64,000 bases of DNA from Chitinophagaceae bacterium (GCA_023229465.1 JALNZE010000003.1:186001-250000); one strand, 5' to 3'. Shown: positions 53,047-63,234, counted from the stretch's first letter. Numbers and translations: made by a program. Notes: generated from the letters alone by a model not told the origin.

Positions 53047-54165
53047 ATGGCAAAAGCAAAAAAAACAACAGCAAAAGCGAAATCGATCCTTACGGCTCAA
53101 TCACTTGCCTTCTTAAAAAACTATATCAATACGCCTTCTCCTGTAGGCTTTGAGTCGGGCGGACAGAAAGTATGGATAGAATATGTTACACCCTATGTAG
53201 ATACCATTTTCACGGATCCTTATGGCACTGCAGTGGGTGTAATTAACCCTACTGCTCCTTTTAAAATAGTGATTGAGGCACATGCGGATGAGATAAGCTG
53301 GTTTGTGAACTATATCAACGAGCAGGGATTGATTTATCTGAAAAGAAATGGCGGGGTTGACCACCAGGTGGCTCCCTCAAAAAGGGTGTGGATACATGGT
53401 AAAAAAGGCCCTGTTAAAGCTGTTTTTGGATGGCCCGCTATCCATACAAGACTCAGTAATCCTGAACAAAAAGAAACTTTACCGAAAGTAGATAACCTTA
53501 CCCTTGATTGTGGCGCCCGAAATAAAAAGGAAGTAGAGGCTCTCGGTATTCATATTGGCGCCGTTGTTACCTACGAAGAAGGTTTTGATGAGCTCGCGTA
53601 TGACTATTTTATAGGACGTGCTTTTGATAACCGTGTGGGTGGATTCATGATTGCCGAAGTGGCCCGTTTATTAAAACAGCATAATAAAAAACTGCCCTAT
53701 GGTTTGTATGTAGTAAATGCAGTACAGGAGGAAATTGGTCTCAGAGGTGCCGAAATGATTGCCCGCAGAATTAAACCCGACATCGCCATAATAACTGATG
53801 TAACACACGATACCAGCACACCTATGATCAGTAAGGCAATTGAGGGAGATATTCAATGCGGCAAAGGTCCTTCACTGGCCTATGCACCTGCCATCCATAA
53901 TAAACTATTGAAAGTAGTACAGGATGTAGCTGATAAGAAAAAAATACCTGTTCAGTTAAGAACCCTGAGCAGAAGCACCGGAACAGATACAGACAGCTTC
54001 GCCTATGCAAATGACGGATGCCCTTCTGTACTCATTTCTATCCCGCTTCGTTATATGCACACAACAGTAGAAATGCTCCATAAAAATGATATGGAAGAAA
54101 CGATCAAACTAATGTATGAAACGCTTTTGACATTAACACCTAAAACAAATCTTAGTTATTTATAG
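53047..54165 (+). CDS. M42 family metallopeptidase (glutamyl aminopeptidase-like)
   Basis: A 372-aa cytoplasmic di-zinc aminopeptidase of the M42/PepA-like type. Metal and catalytic motifs: EAHADEISW (first His/Asp), GRAFDNRVGG (bridging Asp), QEEIGLRGA (catalytic Glu pair), DVTHD, and a late His in PLRYMHTTVEM. A Lys/Ala-rich stretch precedes the fold (residues 1-14). First gene of a plus-strand run with the amidotransferase, ATP-grasp-like and YitT genes; 41 bp separate it from the amidotransferase. Confidence 0.92.
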   Translation: MAKAKKTTAKAKSILTAQSLAFLKNYINTPSPVGFESGGQKVWIEYVTPYVDTIFTDPYGTAVGVINPTAPFKIVIEAHADEISWFVNYINEQGLIYLKRNGGVDHQVAPSKRVWIHGKKGPVKAVFGWPAIHTRLSNPEQKETLPKVDNLTLDCGARNKKEVEALGIHIGAVVTYEEGFDELAYDYFIGRAFDNRVGGFMIAEVARLLKQHNKKLPYGLYVVNAVQEEIGLRGAEMIARRIKPDIAIITDVTHDTSTPMISKAIEGDIQCGKGPSLAYAPAIHNKLLKVVQDVADKKKIPVQLRTLSRSTGTDTDSFAYANDGCPSVLISIPLRYMHTTVEMLHKNDMEETIKLMYETLLTLTPKTNLSYL

Positions 54166-54206
54166 GCGAATCACTAATTAGCGGATTTAAAATTATTTTG
54201 TGCTTT

Positions 54207-55049
54207 ATGAGCTGGATAGAAAAAAAAAATATCAGGATAGCTATATTGGACCTGTATGAAGGGCACCCCAATCAGGGTATGCGGTGTATTAGGGAGATCA
54301 TATCCCAATGGGCCGAAGAAAACACTTTATCCGTTACGCTGGATGAATTCGATGTTCGGCTGCAGTTAGCCGTTCCGGATACTTCCTACGACATATACAT
54401 TTCAAGTGGTGGCCCGGGCTCTCCATTGGATACCACGGAAACCGCATGGGAAAAAAAATATTTTTATTGGCTGCAAAGTATAGAAGACTGGAATAACCGT
54501 TCAATGAAATTTCCGGGAAAACATGTTTTCTTTATCTGTCACAGCTTTCAATTAGCCTGCCGGCATTATGGCATAGGTACTGTTTGTAAACGAAAGTCTA
54601 CGGCTTTTGGTGTTTTTCCGATTCATATGCTGAATGATGGTAAAAATGAACCCGTATTTGATGGATTAAAAGACCCTTTTTACAGTGTTGACAGTCGCGA
54701 CTACCAGGTAATTGAACCGGATAATAGCCGTTTGAGAGAACTGGGAGCCCGTATATTGGCCATCGAAAAAAACAGGCCGCATGTTCCATTTGAAAGAGCC
54801 GTCATGTCTGTTCGTTTCAATGATTATTTTCTGGGCACACAGTTTCACCCTGAGGCAGATGCTTCAGGTATGAGTATGTACCTTCAAAGAGCCGATAAGA
54901 AACAAACAGTTATCGAAAACCACGGCGAGGCCAAATGGCAAAGCATGGTAGAACAGTTACAGGACCCGGAAAAAATTATGTGGACATATCAGCACGTTCT
55001 TCCTAACTTTCTAAACATGGCCAGGGAAGAATGTGTGGAAGCGGGATGA
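54207..55049 (+). CDS. Class I glutamine amidotransferase-like protein
   Basis: A 280-aa GATase1-fold protein from the ATG at 54207; a TTG three codons earlier is less likely. The early ISSGGPGSPLD loop, the nucleophile elbow FFICHSFQLA (Cys) and GTQFHPEAD (His-Glu) give a complete Cys/His/Glu triad. The C-terminal 70 residues are extra to the usual domain. It is 44 bp upstream of an ATP-grasp-like gene, suggesting that ammonia or a released amine is used for an amide-forming ligase. Substrate unknown. Confidence 0.82.
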   Translation: MSWIEKKNIRIAILDLYEGHPNQGMRCIREIISQWAEENTLSVTLDEFDVRLQLAVPDTSYDIYISSGGPGSPLDTTETAWEKKYFYWLQSIEDWNNRSMKFPGKHVFFICHSFQLACRHYGIGTVCKRKSTAFGVFPIHMLNDGKNEPVFDGLKDPFYSVDSRDYQVIEPDNSRLRELGARILAIEKNRPHVPFERAVMSVRFNDYFLGTQFHPEADASGMSMYLQRADKKQTVIENHGEAKWQSMVEQLQDPEKIMWTYQHVLPNFLNMAREECVEAG

Positions 55050-55093
55050 TTTGTGAGGAACATTTATTTTGAGACGGCATAAAATGAGTATGT

Positions 55094-56290
55094 ATGGTTC
55101 CTGCTATCAGAAAACAATTCAACGAAAATTTTTCGAACGAAACCTACCGTGCTTACTTAGCTGATCTCGATTGCAAACATCCGGGCGCCATAGCGTTCAG
55201 AGTGGCGGAAACACCCGTATTTATTGATAAAATATTTAAAGATAAAATACTATCCGCCTGCGAAAGTATTGTTGACGTTATTACACAATATAATTTTCTT
55301 ACCCTCAGTTCGCAAGCCATCCCAGAGAAAGCAAGGGTTCCGGCAGAAAATGCACATACTGATTTTATTGCTTTTGACTTTGGTATCTGCGAAAATGAAA
55401 AAGGCGAATTTGAACCGCAGTTAATTGAAATGCAGGGCTTTCCTACCCTGTTTGCTTACCAGTTATGGCTTGATGAAGTAACCAGAAGACATTTTCATAT
55501 ACCCGCTAATTATTCTGCCTTCCTGAATGGCTTTACCCCACAAAGCTACCTGGAACTATTAAAGGAGATCATTGTAGACCGGCACCCGGCTGAGAATGTA
55601 ATCCTGCTTGAAATTTTACCTCATCAACAAAAAACAAGGATTGATTTTTATTGTACCAGCGATTATATTGGTATACCCGTTGTGTGTTTAACCGATTTGA
55701 TTCAGGAAGGGAGAAAACTGTTTTATATAAATGACGGTAAAAAGACCGAAGTAAAACGTATCTATAACCGTATTATTTTTGACGATCTGCAGCATCAGTC
55801 GGCAGAGATACAGGAAAAAGGAAACCTGTTATTTGGCGATCTTGACGTAGAATGGGTTCCGCATCCTAATTGGTTTTATCGGATCAGTAAACATACTCTT
55901 CCATTCATTGATCATCCGTATGTACCAAAAACAAGGTTTCTGAACGAGATCAAAATATTACCTGACGACCTGGAAAATTATGTGCTGAAACCTTTGTTCT
56001 CGTTTGCCGGGCAGGGTGTTGTGATAGATGTAACCACAGAAGACATTGCTAAAATAACTGATCAGGAAAATTGGATATTACAGCGTAAAGTGAAATACGC
56101 AGCAGTGATTCCAACACCGGATATTGCTGCCAAAGCAGAAATACGAATTTTTTATTTCTGGAAAAAAGGCGAAGCCAGACCAGTTGCCACTAATAACCTG
56201 GCCAGGTTAAGTAAGGGGAAAATGATTGGGGTAAGATATAACAAAGACAAAGTTTGGGTGGGTGGCGGTTTAGCCTACTTTGAAGAATAA
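55094..56290 (+). CDS. ATP-grasp-like ligase, unknown substrate
   Basis: A 398-aa soluble protein. The second half has ATP-grasp-like features: KPLFSFAGQGVVIDVT (glycine-rich nucleotide loop after a Lys), NWILQRKVKYAAVIPTPD, AEIRIFYFWKKG, and VATNNLARLSKGKMIGVRYN. The N-terminal half includes FIAFDFGICENEKGEFEPQLIEMQGFP, where the Asp/Glu pattern may bind substrate or metal. I recognise no named family. Its tight link with the glutamine amidotransferase points to an ATP-dependent amide or peptide ligation. Confidence 0.65.
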   Translation: MVPAIRKQFNENFSNETYRAYLADLDCKHPGAIAFRVAETPVFIDKIFKDKILSACESIVDVITQYNFLTLSSQAIPEKARVPAENAHTDFIAFDFGICENEKGEFEPQLIEMQGFPTLFAYQLWLDEVTRRHFHIPANYSAFLNGFTPQSYLELLKEIIVDRHPAENVILLEILPHQQKTRIDFYCTSDYIGIPVVCLTDLIQEGRKLFYINDGKKTEVKRIYNRIIFDDLQHQSAEIQEKGNLLFGDLDVEWVPHPNWFYRISKHTLPFIDHPYVPKTRFLNEIKILPDDLENYVLKPLFSFAGQGVVIDVTTEDIAKITDQENWILQRKVKYAAVIPTPDIAAKAEIRIFYFWKKGEARPVATNNLARLSKGKMIGVRYNKDKVWVGGGLAYFEE

Positions 56291-56334
56291 ACGCTTTGCC
56301 TATTTTCAAATTTTTTACTAATCAACATGGTATT

Positions 56335-57312
56335 ATGAAGGCTATTTTAAAACATCTCATAACAAAAACAGTATTCAGGCAAAAAAAGCAGGGCAATGAG
56401 CCAGACAGAGTTTACTCAAATTATGAACTGGCAAAGGGTTTCAGGGAACTGCGGATTAATTTTTTACGGTTTATAAAAGATATACTTTTTATGACAGCGG
56501 GAATTGGATCCGCTGCATTCGGTCTGAAGAGTTTTCTGTTACCCAATAATTTCATTGACGGTGGGGCAACAGGTATTTCACTACTGGTTTCAGAGGTTAC
56601 CGGAATTCCCCTGTACTTTTTACTTATTTTGATAAATATTCCATTTGTTTTTTTGGGGGCTAAAATCATAAGTAAGAATTTTGCTATTAAAACAGCCGTA
56701 GCCATTTGTGGATTAGCGCTTTGTATCGCATTTGTCCATTTTCCGGAAGTAACCAAAGACAAATTACTGGTCTCTGTTTTTGGCGGTTTCTTTCTGGGTA
56801 CAGGTATTGGGCTTGCAGTTAGAGGGGGGGCCGTAATTGATGGCACAGAGGTGCTGGCCATTTTTCTTAGCAGGAAACTGGGCGCTACACTCGGGGATAT
56901 CATCTCCATCCTGAATGTCCTTGTCTTTTCAGCAGCAGCCTATTTGCTTTCCGTTGAAACGGCACTCTACTCTATGATTACCTACCTGGTAGCGTCTAAA
57001 GCGCTTGATTTTATAATTGAAGGTATAGACGAGTACACAGGTGTTACCATCGTATCATCGCACAGCGAAGAAATGCGGAAAATGATTATGGAAAAAATTG
57101 GCAGGGGATTAACTGTCTATAAAGGCAAAAGGGGATTTGGCAGTCATGGTGAACGCAATGATATTGATATCATATACACAGTTATTACCCGCCTAGAATT
57201 AAATAAACTTACTACAGAAATCGAAAAAATAGACCCCAATGCATTTGTTGTAATGAACAGTGTTAAAGATACCAAGGGAGGAATGATCAAAAAAAGAGCG
57301 CTGAAGCATTAG
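56335..57312 (+). CDS. YitT family membrane protein with DUF2179 domain
   Basis: A 325-aa protein from the ATG at 56335; a TTG at 56296 would add 13 residues without support. About five or six hydrophobic segments (from residue 45) contain the YitT repeats GLKSFLLPNNFIDGGATGISLLVSEVTGIPLY and GTGIGLAVRGGAVIDGTEVLAIFLSRK. The C-terminal soluble DUF2179 domain (from about 240) has GRGLTVYKGKRGFG and ends KKRALKH. Function in Bacteroidota unknown. Last gene of the peptidase/amidotransferase run, 44 bp after the ATP-grasp-like gene. Confidence 0.87.
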   Translation: MKAILKHLITKTVFRQKKQGNEPDRVYSNYELAKGFRELRINFLRFIKDILFMTAGIGSAAFGLKSFLLPNNFIDGGATGISLLVSEVTGIPLYFLLILINIPFVFLGAKIISKNFAIKTAVAICGLALCIAFVHFPEVTKDKLLVSVFGGFFLGTGIGLAVRGGAVIDGTEVLAIFLSRKLGATLGDIISILNVLVFSAAAYLLSVETALYSMITYLVASKALDFIIEGIDEYTGVTIVSSHSEEMRKMIMEKIGRGLTVYKGKRGFGSHGERNDIDIIYTVITRLELNKLTTEIEKIDPNAFVVMNSVKDTKGGMIKKRALKH

Positions 57313-57329
57313 TCATACTTCTCTGCCGG

Positions 57330-59369
57330 TTAATTTACAAAATTCCACCAGATTCCAAATCTTGTCCATAAACCGGTACCAGGATTATCAGTGGTCATAA
57401 AATTGAGTTTATTGAATGCGAACCCATCTGTTATATTCAGTGTATTCAAATTCTCCAAACGGAAGAACCCTTTGAAACTCTTGATACGAAAATGAATGAA
57501 GGCGCTGATATCGGGCCTGTTATGGATGGTATTAGTATTTTGAACAAAATACTTTCCAAGAAATGGGGAATAATTATCAGCCTTGTAGGCTGCAGTATAT
57601 TTGATTTCCAGTCCTGTAGACAAAAAAAGATTCGTAGAAAAATTTCCTTCATACGCAATTCGGTTGCGGGTATAGAAGAATGGAAGATTTACCGGAGGTT
57701 GGCCGGTGGTTTGTTGTACATCTATTTCGGTATACCAGTTCCAGTGATTTGACAACCTGAATTTTTTTTCAGCATGCAGGTGTAATACATTGAAAAGTGT
57801 TGCTTCCTGTTTAGCCGAGAAAAAACTATCGAAGTACATATAGTTATTTACAGCAAAATATTCCCCACCCAATTTCCATCCATTGCGGGGATTCTCATAT
57901 AAAGCAAATAAACGGATGATGTTCTCCTTCCCAAATGTTGTTCTGTTATGTATGGGAAAGCGACTAAGGGGATCAAAAATAAATGAAGGTGATCTGTTCA
58001 CATTCTGAAACCCGATATTAAGGTAACCTGCTTTTTTACCCAATAATCTTTTCATACTGATAAAAGCCGCATAATCACCTGCACTGGCCCCATTCAGATA
58101 TAACTGGCCATTGGCTTCAATATCCCAAACCTGGTTACGGGTACGGTTACGGTATTCGCCCAGCACATATACATTATAAAAACTGGTGGTGGCTACCGTA
58201 TCAAAACTACCTTTCAGATTTTGAAGGGCAATACCCGCTTTCAGGAATTGACTCAGGTTCTTTTTTTCCGGAAATGAAATCAAACTAAACTCATTGGTCA
58301 TATCTCTCCATGAATCTTTGAAACTGACAGAATCATTCCCTGGCCGATAATTAAAATATTGGCTGTAACGGGCAGAATCAACATAATTATCATAGTACTG
58401 GTAACCGCTATTAGCATAACGTAGCGTATGCTCAATGCGAAAACGGGGATAAAAAATTCTAACCGTTACAGAATCTGTTACTATGGAATCCTTAGTTCCC
58501 AGATCATAATGATGACGTAACAGTAGCGTATTGCCTTTATACAAATTACCTGTGTTTACCGCCGTATTAAACGGATTACGGCCCGCTGTACCCGCTTTGC
58601 CAATCCTTGTTTCCAGCTCATATGGATCATTCAAAGCCAGCGTGGTTAATTTCTCCTTATCCTGCAATCCCCCATTTTCAGAAGAGGCGCTTTTATTGGA
58701 AATAAATACCAGAAAGGCTTCATATTTTTTGCCAGGGGTTTGGTAATGGTTTGTAAATCTGAAGTTATTCTGACTGGCGTTTTGGTTTTTCAGGTTACCG
58801 GGCGCGTTACTAAACCGGTATTCCAAAGAAAAATTAGCATTGCTTTTACGGTTCTGTGTATGTGTAACACTAATCAGTTGTTCCGCTTTACTACCCAGCA
58901 CATAAGACAACTCTGTGTATGGCCGGGTTGTTTGAAAAAAACGGGTTCCTTCCAGCGTATATTGGTAAATATCATACTGGTGAAATCCGGCATCAAAACC
59001 AGGCTTCATCAGGGGGTTAAAAAAATAAGATTGAGCCGCGGTGGCATAATTGCCCAGGTTATAATAATAAGCAGGCAATGGAAAACGGGCTGTAAAGTCA
59101 TTAATCGAAGAATCAATGATTCTTATACGGGTAGAATCAAAATACCGGTAGAAAATAGTAATTGAATCAGCAAAACGGTCCCTCTTCTGTAAAGAATCTT
59201 TACCGTCAGATTTTTTAATCGGTCGGCCCTGGCTGTCATAAGAAACATTTGAGCTCTGGCTCTGTTGCATATTAAACCTGCCTGTCCTTAATTGAGCCGA
59301 TAAAGGGATATCGGCAATCAATAAGAAAATAACCAGCATCAGTATGTATTGCCCAAACTTTAAACGCAT
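57330..59369 (-). CDS. Putative Porin_10 family outer-membrane beta-barrel
   Basis: A 679-aa exported barrel with signal peptide (about 1-25, PLSAQ). The N-terminal part has DSITIFYRYFDSTRIRIIDSSINDFTARFPLPAYYYNLGNYATAAQSYFFNP, characteristic of the Bacteroidota putative-porin family, followed by many alternating aromatic strands and a C-terminus ending WWNFVN. It is transcribed after the purine nucleoside phosphorylase (28 bp between). Transport substrate unknown. Confidence 0.85.
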   Translation of the reverse strand: MRLKFGQYILMLVIFLLIADIPLSAQLRTGRFNMQQSQSSNVSYDSQGRPIKKSDGKDSLQKRDRFADSITIFYRYFDSTRIRIIDSSINDFTARFPLPAYYYNLGNYATAAQSYFFNPLMKPGFDAGFHQYDIYQYTLEGTRFFQTTRPYTELSYVLGSKAEQLISVTHTQNRKSNANFSLEYRFSNAPGNLKNQNASQNNFRFTNHYQTPGKKYEAFLVFISNKSASSENGGLQDKEKLTTLALNDPYELETRIGKAGTAGRNPFNTAVNTGNLYKGNTLLLRHHYDLGTKDSIVTDSVTVRIFYPRFRIEHTLRYANSGYQYYDNYVDSARYSQYFNYRPGNDSVSFKDSWRDMTNEFSLISFPEKKNLSQFLKAGIALQNLKGSFDTVATTSFYNVYVLGEYRNRTRNQVWDIEANGQLYLNGASAGDYAAFISMKRLLGKKAGYLNIGFQNVNRSPSFIFDPLSRFPIHNRTTFGKENIIRLFALYENPRNGWKLGGEYFAVNNYMYFDSFFSAKQEATLFNVLHLHAEKKFRLSNHWNWYTEIDVQQTTGQPPVNLPFFYTRNRIAYEGNFSTNLFLSTGLEIKYTAAYKADNYSPFLGKYFVQNTNTIHNRPDISAFIHFRIKSFKGFFRLENLNTLNITDGFAFNKLNFMTTDNPGTGLWTRFGIWWNFVN

Positions 59370-59397
59370 GCTTGTAAATAAGTTATAAAATAGCGAA

Positions 59398-60219
59398 CTA
59401 TAAAACTTTCACCAGCTCGGTAAACAATAATGTAAGCTTAGGCTCTGCATCTTTGGCTGCCTGTAATACTTCTTCATGGGTAATCTTATTCGCTTCTTCC
59501 CGGATACCAATATCAGTAATAACACTCATTGCAAATATTTTCATACCACAATGCACACCGGCAATCGTTTCCTGTACCGTACTCATGCCAACTGCATCTC
59601 CTCCTAAAGCATGTATCAGTTTGTATTCTGCCCTTGTTTCAAACGTAGGGCCGGTAACACCTACATAAACACCCTGCTTAAGTTCAATATTATTCAGTTG
59701 GGCTATTGTAAGCGCTTTTTTGATGAGTTCTTTGCAGTAAGGTTCACTCATATCCGGGAAGCGGGTACCTAAACTATCATCATTCTTGCCGATCAATGGA
59801 TTTTCAGTGAATAAACTGATATGGTCATTTACCATCATCAGATCACCCACTTTAAAATCTGCATTTACCCCTCCCGCGGCATTTGACAACAAAAGTGTCT
59901 GTACTCCAAGCAAACGCAATACCCTTACCGGGTAAGACACCTGTTGGGCCGTGTATCCTTCATAATAATGAAACCTTCCGGCCAAAACCCAAACCTTCTT
60001 ACCTCCCATTTCACCAAAAATAAGCCTGCCTTTATGCCCTAACACCGTACTTACCGGAAAATGGGGAATTTCATGGTAAGGGATTTCAAATTCTGCTTTT
60101 ATTTCATTAGAAAGGTTACCCAACCCACTTCCCAAAATGATGGCTACCGGTGCAGACCCGGAAATTTTTTGACGGATAAAATTGACGGTTTCCTGTAATA
60201 CTTGCATATTCTCTGACAT
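59398..60219 (-). CDS. punA: Purine-nucleoside phosphorylase (type I, trimeric)
   Basis: Cleaves inosine and guanosine with phosphate to base and ribose 1-phosphate. A 273-aa PNP/MTAP fold: ILGSGLGNLSNEI (phosphate site), VLAGRFHYYEGY, LLSNAAGGVNADFKVGDLM, GVYVGVTGPTFETRAEYK, VGMSTVQETI, and SVITDIG (base recognition region with Asn/Asp). It carries a -7 box TATATTTG (rc of 60238-60245) upstream. The same domain in 5'-methylthioadenosine phosphorylases has a different base-recognition residue, so I favour PNP. Confidence 0.93.
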   Translation of the reverse strand: MSENMQVLQETVNFIRQKISGSAPVAIILGSGLGNLSNEIKAEFEIPYHEIPHFPVSTVLGHKGRLIFGEMGGKKVWVLAGRFHYYEGYTAQQVSYPVRVLRLLGVQTLLLSNAAGGVNADFKVGDLMMVNDHISLFTENPLIGKNDDSLGTRFPDMSEPYCKELIKKALTIAQLNNIELKQGVYVGVTGPTFETRAEYKLIHALGGDAVGMSTVQETIAGVHCGMKIFAMSVITDIGIREEANKITHEEVLQAAKDAEPKLTLLFTELVKVL

Positions 60220-60348
60220 ATATTAAAACTTGAGTTACAAATATAGAATTAATGAGCGGGAATCATAAGATGTTAGAACAATGCTATCAGGAAAAAAATA
60301 ATACAGAAAAAAGTAACTATTCTAATCAGGATTTTGCACAAACAAAAA

Positions 60349-60374
60349 GGCCATTGCGCTTATGCGTAATGGCC
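60349..60374 (-). terminator. Rho-independent terminator of the cold-shock gene
   Basis: Stem GGCCATTGCGC / GCGTAATGGCC (one G-U) with a 4-nt loop, followed on the minus strand by TTTTTGTTT; 25 bp beyond the cold-shock stop codon. Confidence 0.88.
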
Positions 60375-60399
60375 TATAGTAGGTTAAGAAAGTTCAGAG

Positions 60400-60603
60400 T
60401 TAACTTAAACGTTTCACGTTAACGGCGTTTAAGCCTTTACGTCCTTCCTGTACATCAAAAACAACTTTGTCGTTTGCTTCGATCTGATCGATCAAGCCGT
60501 TTGCATGTACAAAAGTTTCTTTGTTGGAGTTATCATGCTTAATAAATCCAAAACCTTTTTCTTCGTTAAAGAACTTTACAGTTCCTGTGATTTGTGTGTC
60601 CAT
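60400..60603 (-). CDS. Cold-shock domain protein (CspA family)
   Basis: A 67-aa single cold-shock domain. RNP1 KGFGFIKH (16-23) and RNP2 ETFVHA (29-34) are both present, with TGTVKFFNEEKGFG at the start. It binds single-stranded RNA as a chaperone. It has its own terminator and a 200-bp upstream gap (60604-60806) that could hold a regulated leader, with a near-consensus -7 box TACCTTCG (rc of 60635-60642) about 32 bp upstream of the start. Confidence 0.95.
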   Translation of the reverse strand: MDTQITGTVKFFNEEKGFGFIKHDNSNKETFVHANGLIDQIEANDKVVFDVQEGRKGLNAVNVKRLS

Positions 60604-60806
60604 TTGTAAAATTGTAAATAATTAATGGCCGCGAAGGTAGTTGTAAAATGCTCCGTATCCTAATAAATTAAAAGGGTTCCCTATTAAAAGAAATAAAATT
60701 GGCATAATCACTAATCTGTAACTACCTATAAATCAAATGATTCTGAGTTGTATTTGAAATAGACAGGCATTGATTTATTTAAGAATACTTCAGTCATTCC
60801 TGCCTG

Positions 60807-62033
60807 TTACCCCTCACTGGTTTTCTCTGTTCTCAATGCAAAATAGGCCCAAATAACACTGGCAAACATAAATACTGACCCTAATAAAAAAGAAACGCCG
60901 GGAAAATAAAATGGCGCTTTTTCGCTTATGAAATAGGCAAACAGGTTAGTCATCATGGGTGGTCCCACAATTGAAGTAGCGCTCATTAAACTGGTTAGGG
61001 CACCCTGTAGTTCGCCCTGCTCATTCGGAGGCACATGGCCGGAAATGATAGATTGCAATGCCGGACCGGCAATACCACCCAGACAATATGGAATTAAAAA
61101 CACAAACATCATCCATGACTGTGTAGCGAAAGAAAAAAGTAAAAGTCCGAATGCATACAGACCCAGCCCAATATAAATACTCTTCACATTTCCTATTCTT
61201 GGGTTGATTACCCTTACCAATCCACCCTGTACGGCTGCTACCAGTAACCCAACTGTTCCCAAAGAAATGCCAATCATTTTTGGGCTCCAGTTAAACTTTT
61301 CGATATTAAAAAAGCTCCAGTTACTCTGAACAGCATGTGCCGCCAGGTAAACCAATACTAATGAAACGATAAGTCCGCCTACTGCGGGATATTTTTTTAA
61401 CTGAATGAGCGAACCCAGGGGATTGGCACGCTTCCATTCAAAAGGGCGACGATGTTCTTTATCTAAGGATTCGGGCAATACAAAATAACCATATAACCAG
61501 TTGGTAAGTGCCAGGCCGGCAGCCACAAAAAACGGAATACGTGGCCCGAACTCCCCTAATAACCCACCAATTAATGGCCCTACAATAAACCCTAATCCAA
61601 ATGCTGCCCCAATCATACCAAAATTCTGGGCCCTGTTTTCTGCCGTACTGATATCCGCAATGTAAGCTGAGGCTGTTGTGAAACTCGCACCGGTAATACC
61701 TGCTATTAAGCGGCCAACAAAAAGCCAGCCAATAGATGGAGCGAAGGACAGAAAAATATAATCAATACCAAACCCCAACAATGAAAATAGTAATACGGGC
61801 CTGCGACCATACTTATCACTCAGGTTACCTAAAACCGGTGCAAAAATAAACTGCATAAAGGCATACGCGAAAGTGAGCCATCCCCCGTATTGCGATGCTT
61901 TACTAATATCAGAAACGCCCAGTAATTGTTCTATTAGCTTAGGCATTACAGGTATAATCAATCCAATTCCTGTAACGTCAATTAATAATGTAATAAAGAT
62001 AAATCCCATTGCTGCTTTTCGATTGCCTGCCAT
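60807..62033 (-). CDS. TCR/Tet-type MFS transporter
   Basis: A 408-aa major facilitator with twelve hydrophobic segments. Motifs: [16 protein letters not shown] in segment 1, [13 protein letters not shown] in the 2-3 loop (motif A), and [43 protein letters not shown] (motif C region) as in the TetA(class) drug:H+ antiporters. No tetR-type repressor is next to it. Resistance to tetracycline cannot be inferred; many Bacteroidota members of this family have unknown substrates. Confidence 0.87.
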   Translation of the reverse strand: MAGNRKAAMGFIFITLLIDVTGIGLIIPVMPKLIEQLLGVSDISKASQYGGWLTFAYAFMQFIFAPVLGNLSDKYGRRPVLLFSLLGFGIDYIFLSFAPSIGWLFVGRLIAGITGASFTTASAYIADISTAENRAQNFGMIGAAFGLGFIVGPLIGGLLGEFGPRIPFFVAAGLALTNWLYGYFVLPESLDKEHRRPFEWKRANPLGSLIQLKKYPAVGGLIVSLVLVYLAAHAVQSNWSFFNIEKFNWSPKMIGISLGTVGLLVAAVQGGLVRVINPRIGNVKSIYIGLGLYAFGLLLFSFATQSWMMFVFLIPYCLGGIAGPALQSIISGHVPPNEQGELQGALTSLMSATSIVGPPMMTNLFAYFISEKAPFYFPGVSFLLGSVFMFASVIWAYFALRTEKTSEG

Positions 62034-62090
62034 ATATTGAAAATTGAATGCTTTTATTGCTGAATATGAATGCTGCTTATAAAATGAACC

Positions 62091-63152
62091 CTACCATAGT
62101 GGTTCTCTTGTAACACCGTTGATTTCCATTACCAGATCGGCGCCATAGGCGCCTGCCGGGGTTTGGTAACCTGCTTTGAAATTTCCTTCCAATACTTTTT
62201 TTACAATTATAAGACTGCTCAGAGCGGTAAGTGTATAACCCTCCGGACATATCAATCTCGCGGCAACTTTTTTACCTTCTGCGTTTGAAGCTTCCCCCCA
62301 TACCAGGCTCATTGCTTTTGCGCGCATTTCATCGGAGGGCCCTGCCGGTTTTTGTTTGATTTTTTTTCCGGCCCAACCGCGTGCAAAGGAACTGCGCAGA
62401 AACCAATTGAAGAGTCCCTGCCATTTCAGTAAAGAAAAAGTTTTGGGAGAACTTCTTGTGTAGGTTTCAATATTAGGAATGCCGGTAGTAGTATAAGCAG
62501 TGGAAATATCGCCCCAGGGTATGCACATCACAAACAGTTTCCTGATGCCAAAATCAACCCAAAAGCCTTTATGACCCAAAGGCTTTCTTATCATTTTTCC
62601 ATTCTCCCGAACAACCCCACCCTCTCCCATATTCTCAGCCATTGTTGTAGCGGTACCATGTGATAACTGTCCGCCCACCATTGCAAATGCCAGCTTTAAA
62701 TGGGTTGCATCAGGCAATTGCTCTTTTAGGTAAAGAGCCATACAATCCGTTGGAACTACATCAAACCCAACCCCGGGCATGATCATTATATTTTTTTCTT
62801 GGGCTGCCGCATCAAATCTTTTCGCCTGTTCAAAAACAAATATTTCACCGGTAATATCCAGGTAATGGGTTCCGGTAGCCAAACAGGCTTCGATCATTGA
62901 AAGCGATGTGTGCTGAAAAGGGCCGGCAGCATGTAAAACCAACGGTACTTCTTTTAAGGCAGCCCGCAGTTGTTCCCCATTGGCAAGATCAATCACCTGA
63001 TAGGTCAAATGTAATGAAGCAGCCAATGTTTGCAGAGCCGTCTCATTCCGACCGGCCAGAATAGGTTGTAGTCCATATCCGGAAGCCATCCTGGCAATAA
63101 GCCGGCCCGTATAGCCATTGGCTCCATATAATAAGAACTTATCCGTTTGCAT
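62091..63152 (-). CDS. Saccharopine dehydrogenase NADP-binding domain protein
   Basis: A 353-aa oxidoreductase with an N-terminal Rossmann domain (FLLYGANGYTGRLIARMA, residues 6-23; LAGRNETALQTLA) and the LHAAGPFQHTSLSMIEACLATGTHYLDITGE segment typical of the saccharopine dehydrogenase/trans-acting enoyl reductase family. Full saccharopine dehydrogenases have an added C-terminal domain; this shorter form is nearer to the enoyl reductase-like group. No lysine-catabolism genes are close. Substrate unknown. Confidence 0.82.
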   Translation of the reverse strand: MQTDKFLLYGANGYTGRLIARMASGYGLQPILAGRNETALQTLAASLHLTYQVIDLANGEQLRAALKEVPLVLHAAGPFQHTSLSMIEACLATGTHYLDITGEIFVFEQAKRFDAAAQEKNIMIMPGVGFDVVPTDCMALYLKEQLPDATHLKLAFAMVGGQLSHGTATTMAENMGEGGVVRENGKMIRKPLGHKGFWVDFGIRKLFVMCIPWGDISTAYTTTGIPNIETYTRSSPKTFSLLKWQGLFNWFLRSSFARGWAGKKIKQKPAGPSDEMRAKAMSLVWGEASNAEGKKVAARLICPEGYTLTALSSLIIVKKVLEGNFKAGYQTPAGAYGADLVMEINGVTREPLW

Positions 63153-63192
63153 GCGGAAAAGTACAACAATGCGGCTTATTCAGGAAGATAAT

Positions 63193-63234
63193 CACACAAA
63201 AAAAGGGAGTATGTCTACTCCCTTTTTTTGTGTG
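63193..63234. terminator. Strong hairpin terminator
   Basis: Perfect 19-bp inverted repeat around a 4-nt loop (TGTC), from CACACAAAA...GGGAGTA to TACTCCC...TTTTGTGTG. A- and T-runs on both sides make it potentially bidirectional, but both neighbours read leftward, so it most likely ends the DUF4382 gene transcript, 15 bp beyond its stop. Confidence 0.9.

Noticed and set aside
60807..62033. Tetracycline-resistance gene
   Set aside because: The MFS subfamily matches, but there is no adjacent repressor or mobile element, and chromosomal homologs of unknown substrate are common.
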